Below are positions 1 to 5,165 of a DNA stretch of 6,644 nt, piece after piece. The notes under the pieces were generated by a model, which worked only from the letters and a program-made list of their open reading frames with translations, was not told the DNA's origin and ran no database searches. A program made the translations under genes and the position numbers. The DNA comes from Rhodospirillaceae bacterium. GTDB lineage: Bacteria > Pseudomonadota > Alphaproteobacteria > CADEGL01. The stretch lies in NCBI GenBank assembly GCA_018699755.1, contig JABIRQ010000159.1, positions 1-6,644 of the forward strand, given 5' to 3'. The first letter of the stretch is position 1, and the number at the start of each line of letters is the position of its first letter.

Positions 1-413
1 AGCACCGGCACGAGATAGGCGCCGCCCTCGATCGCAATGGAAACGGCGATGACGTCGAGGGCGGCCAGAGCCGATTCGTCGAGGGCGATCTCGATCGCCG
101 AATAGCGGCGGTGGGTGCGGATTGCCAGGGGTAAATCCTCGGCCGGAATGCGCCGGATCGTGCCGTCCCGCCCGGTCGCCTCGACGATCACGGACGCGCC
201 CGCCACCAGATCGTAGGCGATGCCGGAGACCGGCACGGGACGTTCCTTCTGCATGCAGAGCGAGGTGAACTCGGCGCGGCAGATGCCATTTTCGCAGTCG
301 AGCGGTTTGGCGGCGCCGGTCGAGACGATCTGCAGAATCTGGGGCGCTGCGGAGGCCGGCGCGGCGAGCAGCGCCAAGCCGACGACGGCGAGTAGAATGA
401 GGATCGGGCGCAT
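1..413 (-). CDS. Secreted three-cysteine protein of unknown function (C-terminus beyond window)
   Basis: I do not recognise this family. The frame opens with ATG at 413-411 and stays open to the left edge, giving 137 residues with no stop, so the C-terminus is missing. Residues 1-22 form a typical Sec signal peptide: MRP, then a Leu/Ile/Val/Ala core, then an APASA cleavage site. The mature part has three closely spaced cysteines (C40, C45, C53; spacing CX4CX7C) inside a stretch reading PLDCENGIC...SLCMQ. This suggests a disulfide-stabilised periplasmic or exported protein. The rest alternates short hydrophobic and polar segments, as in a beta-rich fold. The start is supported by a GAGG Shine-Dalgarno (complement of 421-424) seven bases upstream. 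The gene is divergent from the membrane protein at 555, with 141 bp between. Start and signal peptide are well supported; the function is unknown. Confidence 0.75.
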   Translation of the reverse strand, partial: MRPILILLAVVGLALLAAPASAAPQILQIVSTGAAKPLDCENGICRAEFTSLCMQKERPVPVSGIAYDLVAGASVIVEATGRDGTIRRIPAEDLPLAIRTHRRYSAIEIALDESALAALDVIAVSIAIEGGAYLVPV

Positions 414-450
414 TGCGGCACCTCGGCAAGGGCGCGATCGAACCAGGGTT

Positions 451-460
451 CCATGCATGG
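451..460. repeat. 10-bp perfect palindrome in divergent intergenic region
   Basis: CCATGCATGG is a perfect palindrome in the 141-bp gap between two divergent genes (minus start at 413, plus start at 555). It could be half of an operator or simply chance. The rest of the gap is GC-rich, with no convincing -35/-10 pair and no terminator on either strand. Confidence 0.3.
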
Positions 461-544
461 CGGACGCGGTCAACGCGCGATCAACATGGGGGCGACGCGC
501 GGGCAAGGGGCAATCCGGTTGTCCCGGCCTCCGCCCCCGTGTAT

Positions 545-548
545 GAGG
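545..548 (+). promoter_or_regulatory. Shine-Dalgarno that decides the start at 555
   Basis: GAGG lies six bases before ATG 555. An in-frame ATG at 543 overlaps this motif and has no purine-rich site of its own, and the next in-frame ATG, at 453, is preceded by pyrimidines and mixed sequence. The start at 555 is therefore preferred. Confidence 0.6.
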
Positions 549-554
549 CAGGCC

Positions 555-1088
555 ATGAGCGATCCTCAAGACGACGACGGCCTGCCCCCGCGCAAGGGTT
601 TCCTGGGCGCGGTGAACCGGCGCGAGTTGGCCTTCGTCCACTGGCTGATCCCGCCCATCGAGACGGAGGAGCAGGCGGCGAGCGCGTTGGGCTATGCTCG
701 GCGGGCCGGGCTGATCGCCGGGTTGGTCGCGATCTCCCCCATCTTCTTGCCCGAGGGTCTGGAAACCATGACCGGCGGGCCGGTCTTCGTGCTCAACGAC
801 CAAGCCCTGACGAACCCGATCGTGCTGCTGCAGGCCGCGCTCTACGGCTATATCTATTTCGCCGGCTACAGGAAGCTCGAAGTCGTCGCCGGCGCCCTTG
901 CGCTCTTCGCCGCGTCCTATCTGGTCTGGCCGATGCTCGCCGCGAGCCAGAGCTGGCTCGCCCTGGCGGTCGGGCTCTACATCGTGCGCTGCTTCGCCAT
1001 CGGCCTGCGCAGCCTGCGCTTCTTTCGCAGGCTCGACACGGAGCCCCACGGACCGCCGGAAAAACCGCCGACGTTCCGGCGGCGCTGA
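555..1088 (+). CDS. Four-helix integral membrane protein, unknown function
   Basis: This is a 177-residue protein that I cannot assign to a family. The N-terminus (1-45) is polar and acidic, with a short amphipathic stretch near ELAFVHWLIPPI (24-35). Four hydrophobic segments follow, at about 48-66, 88-105, 109-128 and 133-150. The tail is strongly basic and proline-rich (GLRSLRFFRRL to PPTFRRR), which by the positive-inside rule suggests a cytoplasmic C-terminus. No catalytic or cofactor motif is visible, and the only cysteine is C146 within the last helix. The start was chosen for its GAGG site; upstream in-frame ATGs at 543 and 453 are alternatives that would add 4 or 34 residues. It lies 101 bp before trmFO on the same strand, but a stem-loop at its stop codon argues against simple co-transcription. 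The composition matches its neighbours, so nothing suggests recent transfer. Confidence 0.75.
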   Translation: MSDPQDDDGLPPRKGFLGAVNRRELAFVHWLIPPIETEEQAASALGYARRAGLIAGLVAISPIFLPEGLETMTGGPVFVLNDQALTNPIVLLQAALYGYIYFAGYRKLEVVAGALALFAASYLVWPMLAASQSWLALAVGLYIVRCFAIGLRSLRFFRRLDTEPHGPPEKPPTFRRR

Positions 1089-1112
1089 CGGGGCCTGCCC
1101 GTCGGCCGTTTC
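1084..1112 (+). terminator. Possible intrinsic terminator overlapping the stop codon
   Basis: A 9-bp stem (1084-1092 with 1098-1106, one G-U pair) encloses a GCCTG loop and begins at the TGA of the membrane protein gene. A shorter GC hairpin (CCGCCG 1065-1070 with CGGCGG 1077-1082) lies just upstream. The downstream tract is only CGTTTCCC, so termination may be weak or may need Rho. Confidence 0.4.
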
Positions 1113-1189
1113 CCGCGCGCTTGCATTGGCATCCCCTTCGGCCCATGTCAGTGACAAGCGGAATCGAATAACGCGCGCTGGCTGTATCC

Positions 1190-2551
1190 ATGACCAAGAC
1201 ATCCCTTGCACCCGTGCATGTCGTCGGCGGCGGGCTGGCCGGTTCGGAAGCGGCCTGGCAACTGGCCCGCGCCGGCGTGCCGGTCGTGCTGCACGAGATG
1301 CGGCCGGTGCGCGGCACCGAGGCGCACCGGACCGACGGCCTCGCCGAACTCGTCTGCTCCAACTCCCTTCGCTCCGACGACGCCGAAGGCAATGCCGTGG
1401 GTGTGCTGCACGAGGAACTGCGGCGCTGCGACTCGCTGATCCTGCGCGCGGCCGACGGCAACCGGGTGCCCGCCGGCAGCGCCCTCGCCGTCGATCGGGA
1501 CGGCTTTTCCGCCGCCGTGCAGGGCGCGCTCGAAACCGAGGGGCGAATCGAGATCCGGCGTGAGGAAATCGACGGACTGCCGCCCGAGGATTGGGATTCG
1601 GTCGTCGTCGCCACCGGCCCATTGACCGCTCCGGGCCTGGCCGAAGCGATACGCGGGCTGACCGGCGCCGCGTCCCTCGCCTTCTTCGACGCCATCGCAC
1701 CCATCGTTCATGCCGATTCGATCGATTTCGACAAGGCCTGGAAGCAGTCGCGCTACGACAAGGGCGACGGCGCGGACTACGTGAACTGCCCCTTGGACCA
1801 AGCGGGCTACGAGGCCTTCATCGACGCCCTCCTGGCGGGCGAGAAGACCGAGTTCAAGGACTGGGAAAAGGACACGCCCTATTTCGAGGGTTGCCTGCCG
1901 ATCGAAGTGATGGCCGAGCGCGGGCGCGACACCCTGCGCTTCGGACCGATGAAGCCGGTCGGCCTGACCGATCCGCGCACGGGCGGCCGGGCCCATGCCG
2001 TGGTCCAGTTGCGCCAGGACAACGCGCTGGGCACCCTGTTCAACATCGTCGGCTTTCAGACCAAGCTGAAACACGGCGAACAGGCCAGCACCTTCCGGAT
2101 GATCCCGGGGTTGGAAAAGGCCGAATTCGCACGCCTGGGAGGCATCCATCGCAACACCTTCATCGACAGCCCGCGCCTGCTCGACGAAACCCTGCGCCTG
2201 CGTGCGCGGCCGGGTCTGCGCTTCGCCGGCCAGATCACCGGGGTCGAGGGCTATGTCGAAAGCGCGGCGATAGGCCTGCTCGCCGGGCGCTTCGCCGCAG
2301 CCGAACGGCTGGGGCACGCTCCGGATGCGCCGCCGGAGACGACGGCCCTGGGCGCCCTGCTCAAGCACATCACCGGCGGGCATCTGGCCGACGAAAGCGG
2401 CAAGGGCTTTCAGCCCATGAACGTAAATTTCGGCCTGTTCCCGCCGCTCGAAGTGCGCAAACGCGGGCGCGAACGCAAGCAGGCCATGGCGCAGCGCGCC
2501 CTCGCCGATCTCGACGCCTGGCTGGAAAACCCGCGCGCCGCGGCGGAGTGA
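1190..2551 (+). CDS. trmFO: TrmFO, folate/FAD-dependent tRNA (uracil-54-C5)-methyltransferase
   Basis: TrmFO makes ribothymidine at position 54 of the tRNA T-loop, using methylenetetrahydrofolate as carbon donor and FADH2 as reductant. It is the flavin-dependent alternative to SAM-dependent TrmA and acts in the cytoplasm. The 453 residues match the family length. Visible hallmarks are the N-terminal FAD-binding [10 protein letters not shown] (13-22), the HEMRP segment (35-39), and CSNSLRSDD (56-64) with Cys56, which corresponds to the nucleophilic Cys53 of the Bacillus enzyme. Cys235 in FEGCLP corresponds to Cys226 of that enzyme. The C-terminal [20 protein letters not shown] (344-363) and [12 protein letters not shown] (408-419) are also typical. 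The GidA-like fold is shared with MnmG, but the length and the Cys motifs identify TrmFO. The Shine-Dalgarno before ATG 1190 is weak. The last codons carry the ribosome site for the small exported protein that follows, so the two are probably co-translated. Confidence 0.97.
   Translation: MTKTSLAPVHVVGGGLAGSEAAWQLARAGVPVVLHEMRPVRGTEAHRTDGLAELVCSNSLRSDDAEGNAVGVLHEELRRCDSLILRAADGNRVPAGSALAVDRDGFSAAVQGALETEGRIEIRREEIDGLPPEDWDSVVVATGPLTAPGLAEAIRGLTGAASLAFFDAIAPIVHADSIDFDKAWKQSRYDKGDGADYVNCPLDQAGYEAFIDALLAGEKTEFKDWEKDTPYFEGCLPIEVMAERGRDTLRFGPMKPVGLTDPRTGGRAHAVVQLRQDNALGTLFNIVGFQTKLKHGEQASTFRMIPGLEKAEFARLGGIHRNTFIDSPRLLDETLRLRARPGLRFAGQITGVEGYVESAAIGLLAGRFAAAERLGHAPDAPPETTALGALLKHITGGHLADESGKGFQPMNVNFGLFPPLEVRKRGRERKQAMAQRALADLDAWLENPRAAAE
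2545..2548 (+). promoter_or_regulatory. Shine-Dalgarno inside the end of trmFO
   Basis: GGAG overlaps the last sense codon of trmFO and lies eight bases before ATG 2557. It fixes the start of the downstream small exported protein and suggests translational coupling to trmFO. Confidence 0.6.
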
Positions 2552-2556
2552 CGGCC

Positions 2557-2916
2557 ATGCGGCTCCCGATTCTCATCCTTATTGCATGGATTGCGCTCGG
2601 TCCGGCGTCGGCCTCGGCGGAGCTCAGCCCGCTCGAACGGGAGACCTTGCGCCAGGACGCCGAACTTGCCGGTCAGGCCAAGTTCTGCGGCATGGCCTGG
2701 CGTCCGCTCTATCGCGCCGTACTGGGAACCTGGCGCGAGAGCGGCCGGTCCGAGACGGATCTGCGGGAGATCGACCGCATCTTTCAGCAAATCATGAAGT
2801 CCCAGGCCGAAATCCTCGGGCCGGATTTCTGCACCATGGGCCAGATACAGATCGACTACAGCATGGAGCGGGCGCTGCGCTTCTACGGCGCCGATCCGGC
2901 CGCATTCGGAAACTAG
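2557..2916 (+). CDS. Small secreted two-cysteine protein downstream of trmFO
   Basis: I do not recognise this 119-residue protein. Residues 1-21 form a clear Sec signal peptide (MRLPILILIAWIALGPASASA), leaving a mature chain of about 98 residues. The mature part looks largely helical: charged heptad-like stretches at 22-42 (LSPLERETLRQDAEL) and 65-87 (SETDLREIDRIFQQIMKSQ), and a C-terminal segment ending ERALRFYGADPAAFGN. It has exactly two cysteines, C44 (KFCGMAW) and C92 (DFCTMG), which could form one disulfide in the periplasm. The start follows the trmFO stop by five bases with a good GGAG, so the two genes form a coupled pair. Its stop lies three bases from the stop of the convergent minus-strand gene, and I see no terminator between them. 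Coding is well supported by the start context and the signal peptide. Any functional link to tRNA modification is doubtful because the compartments differ. Confidence 0.8.
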   Translation: MRLPILILIAWIALGPASASAELSPLERETLRQDAELAGQAKFCGMAWRPLYRAVLGTWRESGRSETDLREIDRIFQQIMKSQAEILGPDFCTMGQIQIDYSMERALRFYGADPAAFGN

Positions 2917-2919
2917 AAT

Positions 2920-3771
2920 TCAATACCGGCCCGTCGCCCAGCCCCAGAGCAGGGCAAGTTGTCGGCCGCCATCGGGCCGCGCCATGGCCGGGTCGAAGGG
3001 GTCATGCCCGCAGCGGGCCAAGCGGCGGAGGTGGCGATCGGCCAAGCGCGCGGTCAACAGGATGGGCAGAGCCGTCCGAGGCACTTCGCGCCTCAAATCT
3101 CGAGCCTCGGCCAGCAGGGCCCGTGCGCGATCCGCAACCCGCGCGACAACCGCGGCCAAGGCCGGCGGGCGGCGCCCCTCGAACAGATCGGTCAAGGAGA
3201 GTCCTTCGGCGGCGACCAGATCGGCGGGCAAAACGCTGCGCCGGATGCGGGCGTTGTGCGGCACCGCGCGCAGATGGCCGGTCAGGGCCCAGGCCACCCC
3301 GACCTGCTCGGCCGCCTGTAATGCGGGGCCGGCGCCGACGTCGAGTATGGCGAGAGCCAAGGCGTTGAGCAGGCCCGCACTGTCCCGGGCATAGGCTTCG
3401 AAGGCCGCGAGGTCGGGCGGCGGCGCCGCATCCAGATCGAAGGCCCTCGTGTCGATCAGGCGCAGGACATCGTCCGTCGGCAGATGGTCAATGGCGACCG
3501 CGGCGGCCAGGCCCTCGCTCACGCCGTGCCCGGCCCGCCCGGTTCCGCCCGCGGCGATATCCGCCACCGTGTCGCGCCACCATTGAAGGCGCATTTCGCC
3601 CAACAACGGTTCCGACACGCTGTCGCGAATGCGCGCCAGTTCCAGATTGAATGCGTAGAGAGCGAAAAGGCCTTCGCGCCGGTCGGGCGGAGCGAACATC
3701 GCCGCGAGAAAGCGCTCCGGGTCGCCCGCGCGGACCTCGAGGGCGCAGTGGGAAAAGTTCGGCTGGGCCAT
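2920..3771 (-). CDS. Squalene/phytoene synthase-fold protein, NDUFAF6-like putative complex I assembly factor
   Basis: This 283-residue protein has the all-alpha squalene/phytoene synthase fold but resembles the mitochondrial complex I assembly factor NDUFAF6 more than true synthases. Matching segments are LYAFNLELARIRDSVSEP (38-55), MRLQWWRDTVADI (60-72), ARDSAGLLNALALAILDVG (128-146), TGHLRAVPHNARIRRSVLP (164-182) and the terminal WGWATGRY. In real synthases the two aspartate-rich motifs bind Mg-diphosphate. Here the first is DSVSE (50-54) instead of DDxxD, and the second, LRAVPHNARIRRSVLP, lacks the DxxED aspartates. I infer a non-enzymatic scaffold or assembly role at the inner membrane. 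Databases will probably call it 'squalene/phytoene synthase family'. ATG 3771-3769 has no strong Shine-Dalgarno. It is convergent with the small exported gene and divergent from the PuuD-like gene. Family assignment is strong; the complex I role is inference from the mitochondrial homologue. Confidence 0.88.
   Translation of the reverse strand: MAQPNFSHCALEVRAGDPERFLAAMFAPPDRREGLFALYAFNLELARIRDSVSEPLLGEMRLQWWRDTVADIAAGGTGRAGHGVSEGLAAAVAIDHLPTDDVLRLIDTRAFDLDAAPPPDLAAFEAYARDSAGLLNALALAILDVGAGPALQAAEQVGVAWALTGHLRAVPHNARIRRSVLPADLVAAEGLSLTDLFEGRRPPALAAVVARVADRARALLAEARDLRREVPRTALPILLTARLADRHLRRLARCGHDPFDPAMARPDGGRQLALLWGWATGRY
3551..3569. repeat. 19-bp exact repeat, copy 1 (inside NDUFAF6-like gene)
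   Basis: GCGGCGATATCCGCCACCG recurs exactly at 6001-6019 in the same orientation. On the minus strand, in frame, it encodes Val-Ala-Asp-Ile-Ala-Ala in both host genes. The bases on either side differ. The unit contains a small inverted repeat, GGCG-ATATC-CGCC. Confidence 0.9.
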
Positions 3772-3809
3772 ACGAAGACGATCCGGCTTGTCAGGCGGCG
3801 GTGCGCGCC

Positions 3810-3896
3810 TTACCTCATGAAACGGCGGTACCAGACAACCAGGGAGCGAGAAGCGGCCGTCCGAGCAAGCCGCGCCTCTTGGCCCCAGTCCGTCAT
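3810..3896 (-). CDS. Speculative 28-codon basic peptide, possible leaderless ORF
   Basis: A short frame runs from ATG 3896-3894 to TAA 3812-3810. It encodes a basic, tryptophan-containing peptide beginning MTDWGQEARLAR and ending VVWYRRFMR. It has no Shine-Dalgarno. However, a perfect TATAAT on the minus strand (complement of 3903-3908) ends six bases before the ATG, so a transcript from it could begin at or beside the start codon, giving a leaderless mRNA. The peptide lies 38 bases before the NDUFAF6-like start and could be a leader peptide for that gene. No homologue is recognised, and a frame this short may be chance. Confidence 0.2.
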   Translation of the reverse strand: MTDWGQEARLARTAASRSLVVWYRRFMR

Positions 3897-3926
3897 TGTG
3901 GCATTATAATGCCGGTATACTATATC
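3893..3926 (+). promoter_or_regulatory. Probable promoter region of the PuuD-like gene, overlapping -10 candidates
   Basis: An AT-rich patch in otherwise GC-rich DNA holds three candidate -10 hexamers on the plus strand: TATAAT 3905-3910, TATACT 3916-3921 and TATATC 3921-3926. No hexamer close to TTGACA lies at ideal spacing; TCATTG at 3893-3898 is 17 bases before TATACT, and TTGTGG at 3896-3901 is 19 before TATATC. The leader to ATG 3982 would be about 50-70 bases. Confidence 0.45.
3900..3913. repeat. Perfect 14-bp palindrome GGCATTATAATGCC, putative operator
   Basis: GGCATTATAATGCC equals its own reverse complement and sits in the gap between divergent genes starting at 3771 (minus) and 3982 (plus). 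Its core puts TATAAT on both strands. A dimeric repressor bound here would cover -10 elements in both directions. Alternatively, it is simply two overlapping -10 boxes. It is not near a gene end, so a terminator role is unlikely. Confidence 0.55.
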
Positions 3927-3928
3927 TT

Positions 3929-3945
3929 GTGTCCGTGAGGGACAC
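3929..3945 (+). promoter_or_regulatory. Stem-loop in the 5' leader of the PuuD-like gene
   Basis: GTGTCC (3929-3934) pairs with GGACAC (3940-3945) around a five-base loop, GTGAG. It lies downstream of the -10 candidates and about 36 bases before the start codon, so it would form at the 5' end of the mRNA. It may stabilise the message or be a protein site; no known riboswitch class is recognised. No T-run follows it. Confidence 0.35.
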
Positions 3946-3981
3946 CCTGACACGAAGGAAGAGGGTGGGGAAAATAGGGTC

Positions 3982-4587
3982 ATGGCTAATATCCTGAACA
4001 ATCTGCAATCGACCGTGATCGCGGGCATCGTCCTGCTGATCGCGATCATCGTCGTGGTCGGCCTCGCCGGCCATATGCCGAGCTTCGACCATAACTGGTT
4101 CGCCTTCCTGTTCCGCTATCTTCACGTCTTGAGCGGCGTGATGTGGATCGGCCTGCTCTGGTATTTCAACTTCGTCCAGATTCCCAACATGGGCAAGATT
4201 CCGGACGAACAGAAGCCGGCCATCGGCAAGGTCATCGCGCCGGCCGCCCTGTTCTGGTTCCGCTGGGGCGCCATGGCGACCATCGTCACCGGCCTGATCC
4301 TCGCATGGATGAGCGGCTATCTCGTCCACGCGATTGCCCTCGGCTTCACCGATGCGGGGGTCAGCACGCCCATCGGCATCGGCATGTGGCTGGGCACGAT
4401 CATGTGGTTCAACGTGTGGTTCATCATCTGGCCGGCCCAGAAGAAAGCCCTGGGCATGGTCGAGGTGGATGCCGACACCAAGGCCAAGGCCGCCAACATG
4501 GCCAAGATGTTCTCTCGCACCAACACCCTGCTCTCGATCCCACTGCTCTATTGCATGGTCGCGGCGCAGAACGGCGGCTTCATGTAA
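3982..4587 (+). CDS. PuuD-like (DUF989-type) membrane protein without cytochrome c domain
   Basis: This 201-residue polytopic membrane protein has about five hydrophobic helices, near 12-30, 41-63, 88-109, 131-151 and 180-197. The segments FRYLHVLSGVMWIGLLWYFNFVQIP (44-68) and APAALFWFRWGAMATIVTGL (86-105) are typical of the membrane domain of urate hydroxylase PuuD, the cytochrome-linked urate oxidase. Full-length PuuD is about twice as long and ends in a c-type cytochrome. Here there is no CXXCH, and the chain stops after the membrane part. H48 in the second helix, H31, H37 and H116 are possible haem or metal ligands. Lacking the electron-accepting domain, it is probably not an authentic urate hydroxylase. 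A strong terminator follows and a promoter-like region precedes it, which suggests a monocistronic unit. The purine-rich leader (GGAAGAGGGTGGGG) lies slightly far from ATG, with AGGG at 3975-3978 closer. The fold assignment is good; the function is uncertain. Confidence 0.85.
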   Translation: MANILNNLQSTVIAGIVLLIAIIVVVGLAGHMPSFDHNWFAFLFRYLHVLSGVMWIGLLWYFNFVQIPNMGKIPDEQKPAIGKVIAPAALFWFRWGAMATIVTGLILAWMSGYLVHAIALGFTDAGVSTPIGIGMWLGTIMWFNVWFIIWPAQKKALGMVEVDADTKAKAANMAKMFSRTNTLLSIPLLYCMVAAQNGGFM

Positions 4588-4609
4588 GCCGTTCGGTATT
4601 CGGTTGGGG

Positions 4610-4640
4610 AAACGGGGCCTTCGGGCCCCGTTTTCTTTTT
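4610..4640 (+). terminator. Strong Rho-independent terminator with UUCG tetraloop
   Basis: A perfect 10-bp stem (AAACGGGGCC 4610-4619 with GGCCCCGTTT 4624-4633) is closed by the very stable C(UUCG)G tetraloop and runs into TTTTCTTTTT (4631-4640). It begins 23 bases after the PuuD-like stop codon. Confidence 0.93.
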
Positions 4641-4659
4641 CGGATTCATTTTCGGACCC

Positions 4660-4667
4660 GGAGGAGG
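4660..4667 (+). promoter_or_regulatory. Strong Shine-Dalgarno of the VOC gene
   Basis: GGAGGAGG lies ten bases before ATG 4678, with a second AGGA (4674-4677) abutting the ATG. It is the strongest ribosome site in the window and suggests efficient translation of whatever transcript passes the upstream terminator. Confidence 0.7.
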
Positions 4668-4677
4668 AAAGACAGGA

Positions 4678-5103
4678 ATGGAACAAAGATTGAGCATCGT
4701 CACCCTGGGCGTTCGCGACATCGCCGCCTCGCTGACCTTCTACGAAGGCCTTGGCTGGCGCGCGGCGCCACCGAGCAACGACCAGGTCACGTTCTTCGAG
4801 ATGGGCGGCATGATCCTCGGCCTCTACGGCCGCGACGCGCTCGCCGCCGATGCCGGTGTCTCCGCTGACGGAACTGGATTTCGCGGCGTGGCCCTGGCCT
4901 ATAACGCGCGCGACAAAGCCGGGGTCGATGCGGCCCTGGAAACAGCCCGAAACGCCGGCGCCACTATCGTCAAACCGGCCGAAGAAGTCTTCTGGGGCGG
5001 CTATTCGGGCTACTTCGCCGATCCGGACGGCCATTTGTGGGAGGTCGCCTGGAACCCCGGCTTCCCCATCGACGAAGCCGGCAACATCGCCCTGCCCGAC
5101 TAG
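4678..5103 (+). CDS. VOC-superfamily (glyoxalase/bleomycin-resistance fold) protein
   Basis: This is a 141-residue single-chain vicinal-oxygen-chelate protein with two beta-alpha-beta-beta-beta modules. The first opens with LSIVTLGVRDIAASLTFYEG (5-24) and continues TFFEMGGMILGLYG (38-51). The second runs from FRGVALAYNARDKAGVDAAL (68-87) to the diagnostic end GYFADPDGHLWEVAWNPGFP (111-130). In metal-dependent VOC enzymes the first strand usually supplies a histidine. Here that position appears to be T9, and of the usual metal ligands only E122 seems retained, so metal-dependent lyase or dioxygenase chemistry is doubtful. Many homologues are annotated only as glyoxalase-family. A strong GGAGGAGG (4660-4667) supports ATG 4678. 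The gene starts just 37 bases after the preceding terminator, leaving little room for a promoter of its own, and ends at a second terminator. Substrate unknown. Confidence 0.92.
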   Translation: MEQRLSIVTLGVRDIAASLTFYEGLGWRAAPPSNDQVTFFEMGGMILGLYGRDALAADAGVSADGTGFRGVALAYNARDKAGVDAALETARNAGATIVKPAEEVFWGGYSGYFADPDGHLWEVAWNPGFPIDEAGNIALPD

Positions 5104-5127
5104 AAAAAGGGGATTGTCTCCTTTTTC
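5103..5127. terminator. Bidirectional intrinsic terminator between convergent genes
   Basis: GAAAAAGG (5103-5110) pairs perfectly with CCTTTTTC (5120-5127), extended inward by three pairs (one G-U) to a TTG loop. The A-run and T-run in the arms give a U-tract on either strand, so it can serve both the VOC gene (+) and the secreted-protein gene ending at 5166 (-). Confidence 0.8.
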
Positions 5128-5165
5128 AGTCGCGCGGGATCAATTCGATGTGGGATTCGGCCGGG

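Noticed and set aside
1089..1189. Promoter for trmFO
   Set aside because: TTGCAT near 1122 has no acceptable -10 at 16-18 bases, so any promoter match would be forced.
1148..2383. Long open frame antisense to trmFO
   Set aside because: It is a GC-driven mirror frame. TrmFO on the plus strand has full-length family conservation, and the antisense translation shows no recognisable domain or ribosome site.
1591..2555. Long plus-strand open frame overlapping trmFO and leading into the small exported protein
   Set aside because: The part overlapping trmFO is Arg/Pro-rich shadow sequence. Only the section from ATG 2557, with its signal peptide and GGAG site, looks like a gene.
2920..3771. Active squalene or phytoene synthase in a carotenoid or hopanoid cluster
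   Set aside because: The Asp-rich motifs are degenerate, and no crt, hpn or other terpenoid gene lies in the window.
3904..5034. 376-codon minus-strand frame across the PuuD-like and VOC genes
   Set aside because: It is rich in His, Asp, Gly and Arg, as expected from reading hydrophobic codons in antisense. Both plus-strand genes under it are recognisable, and a strong terminator lies within it.
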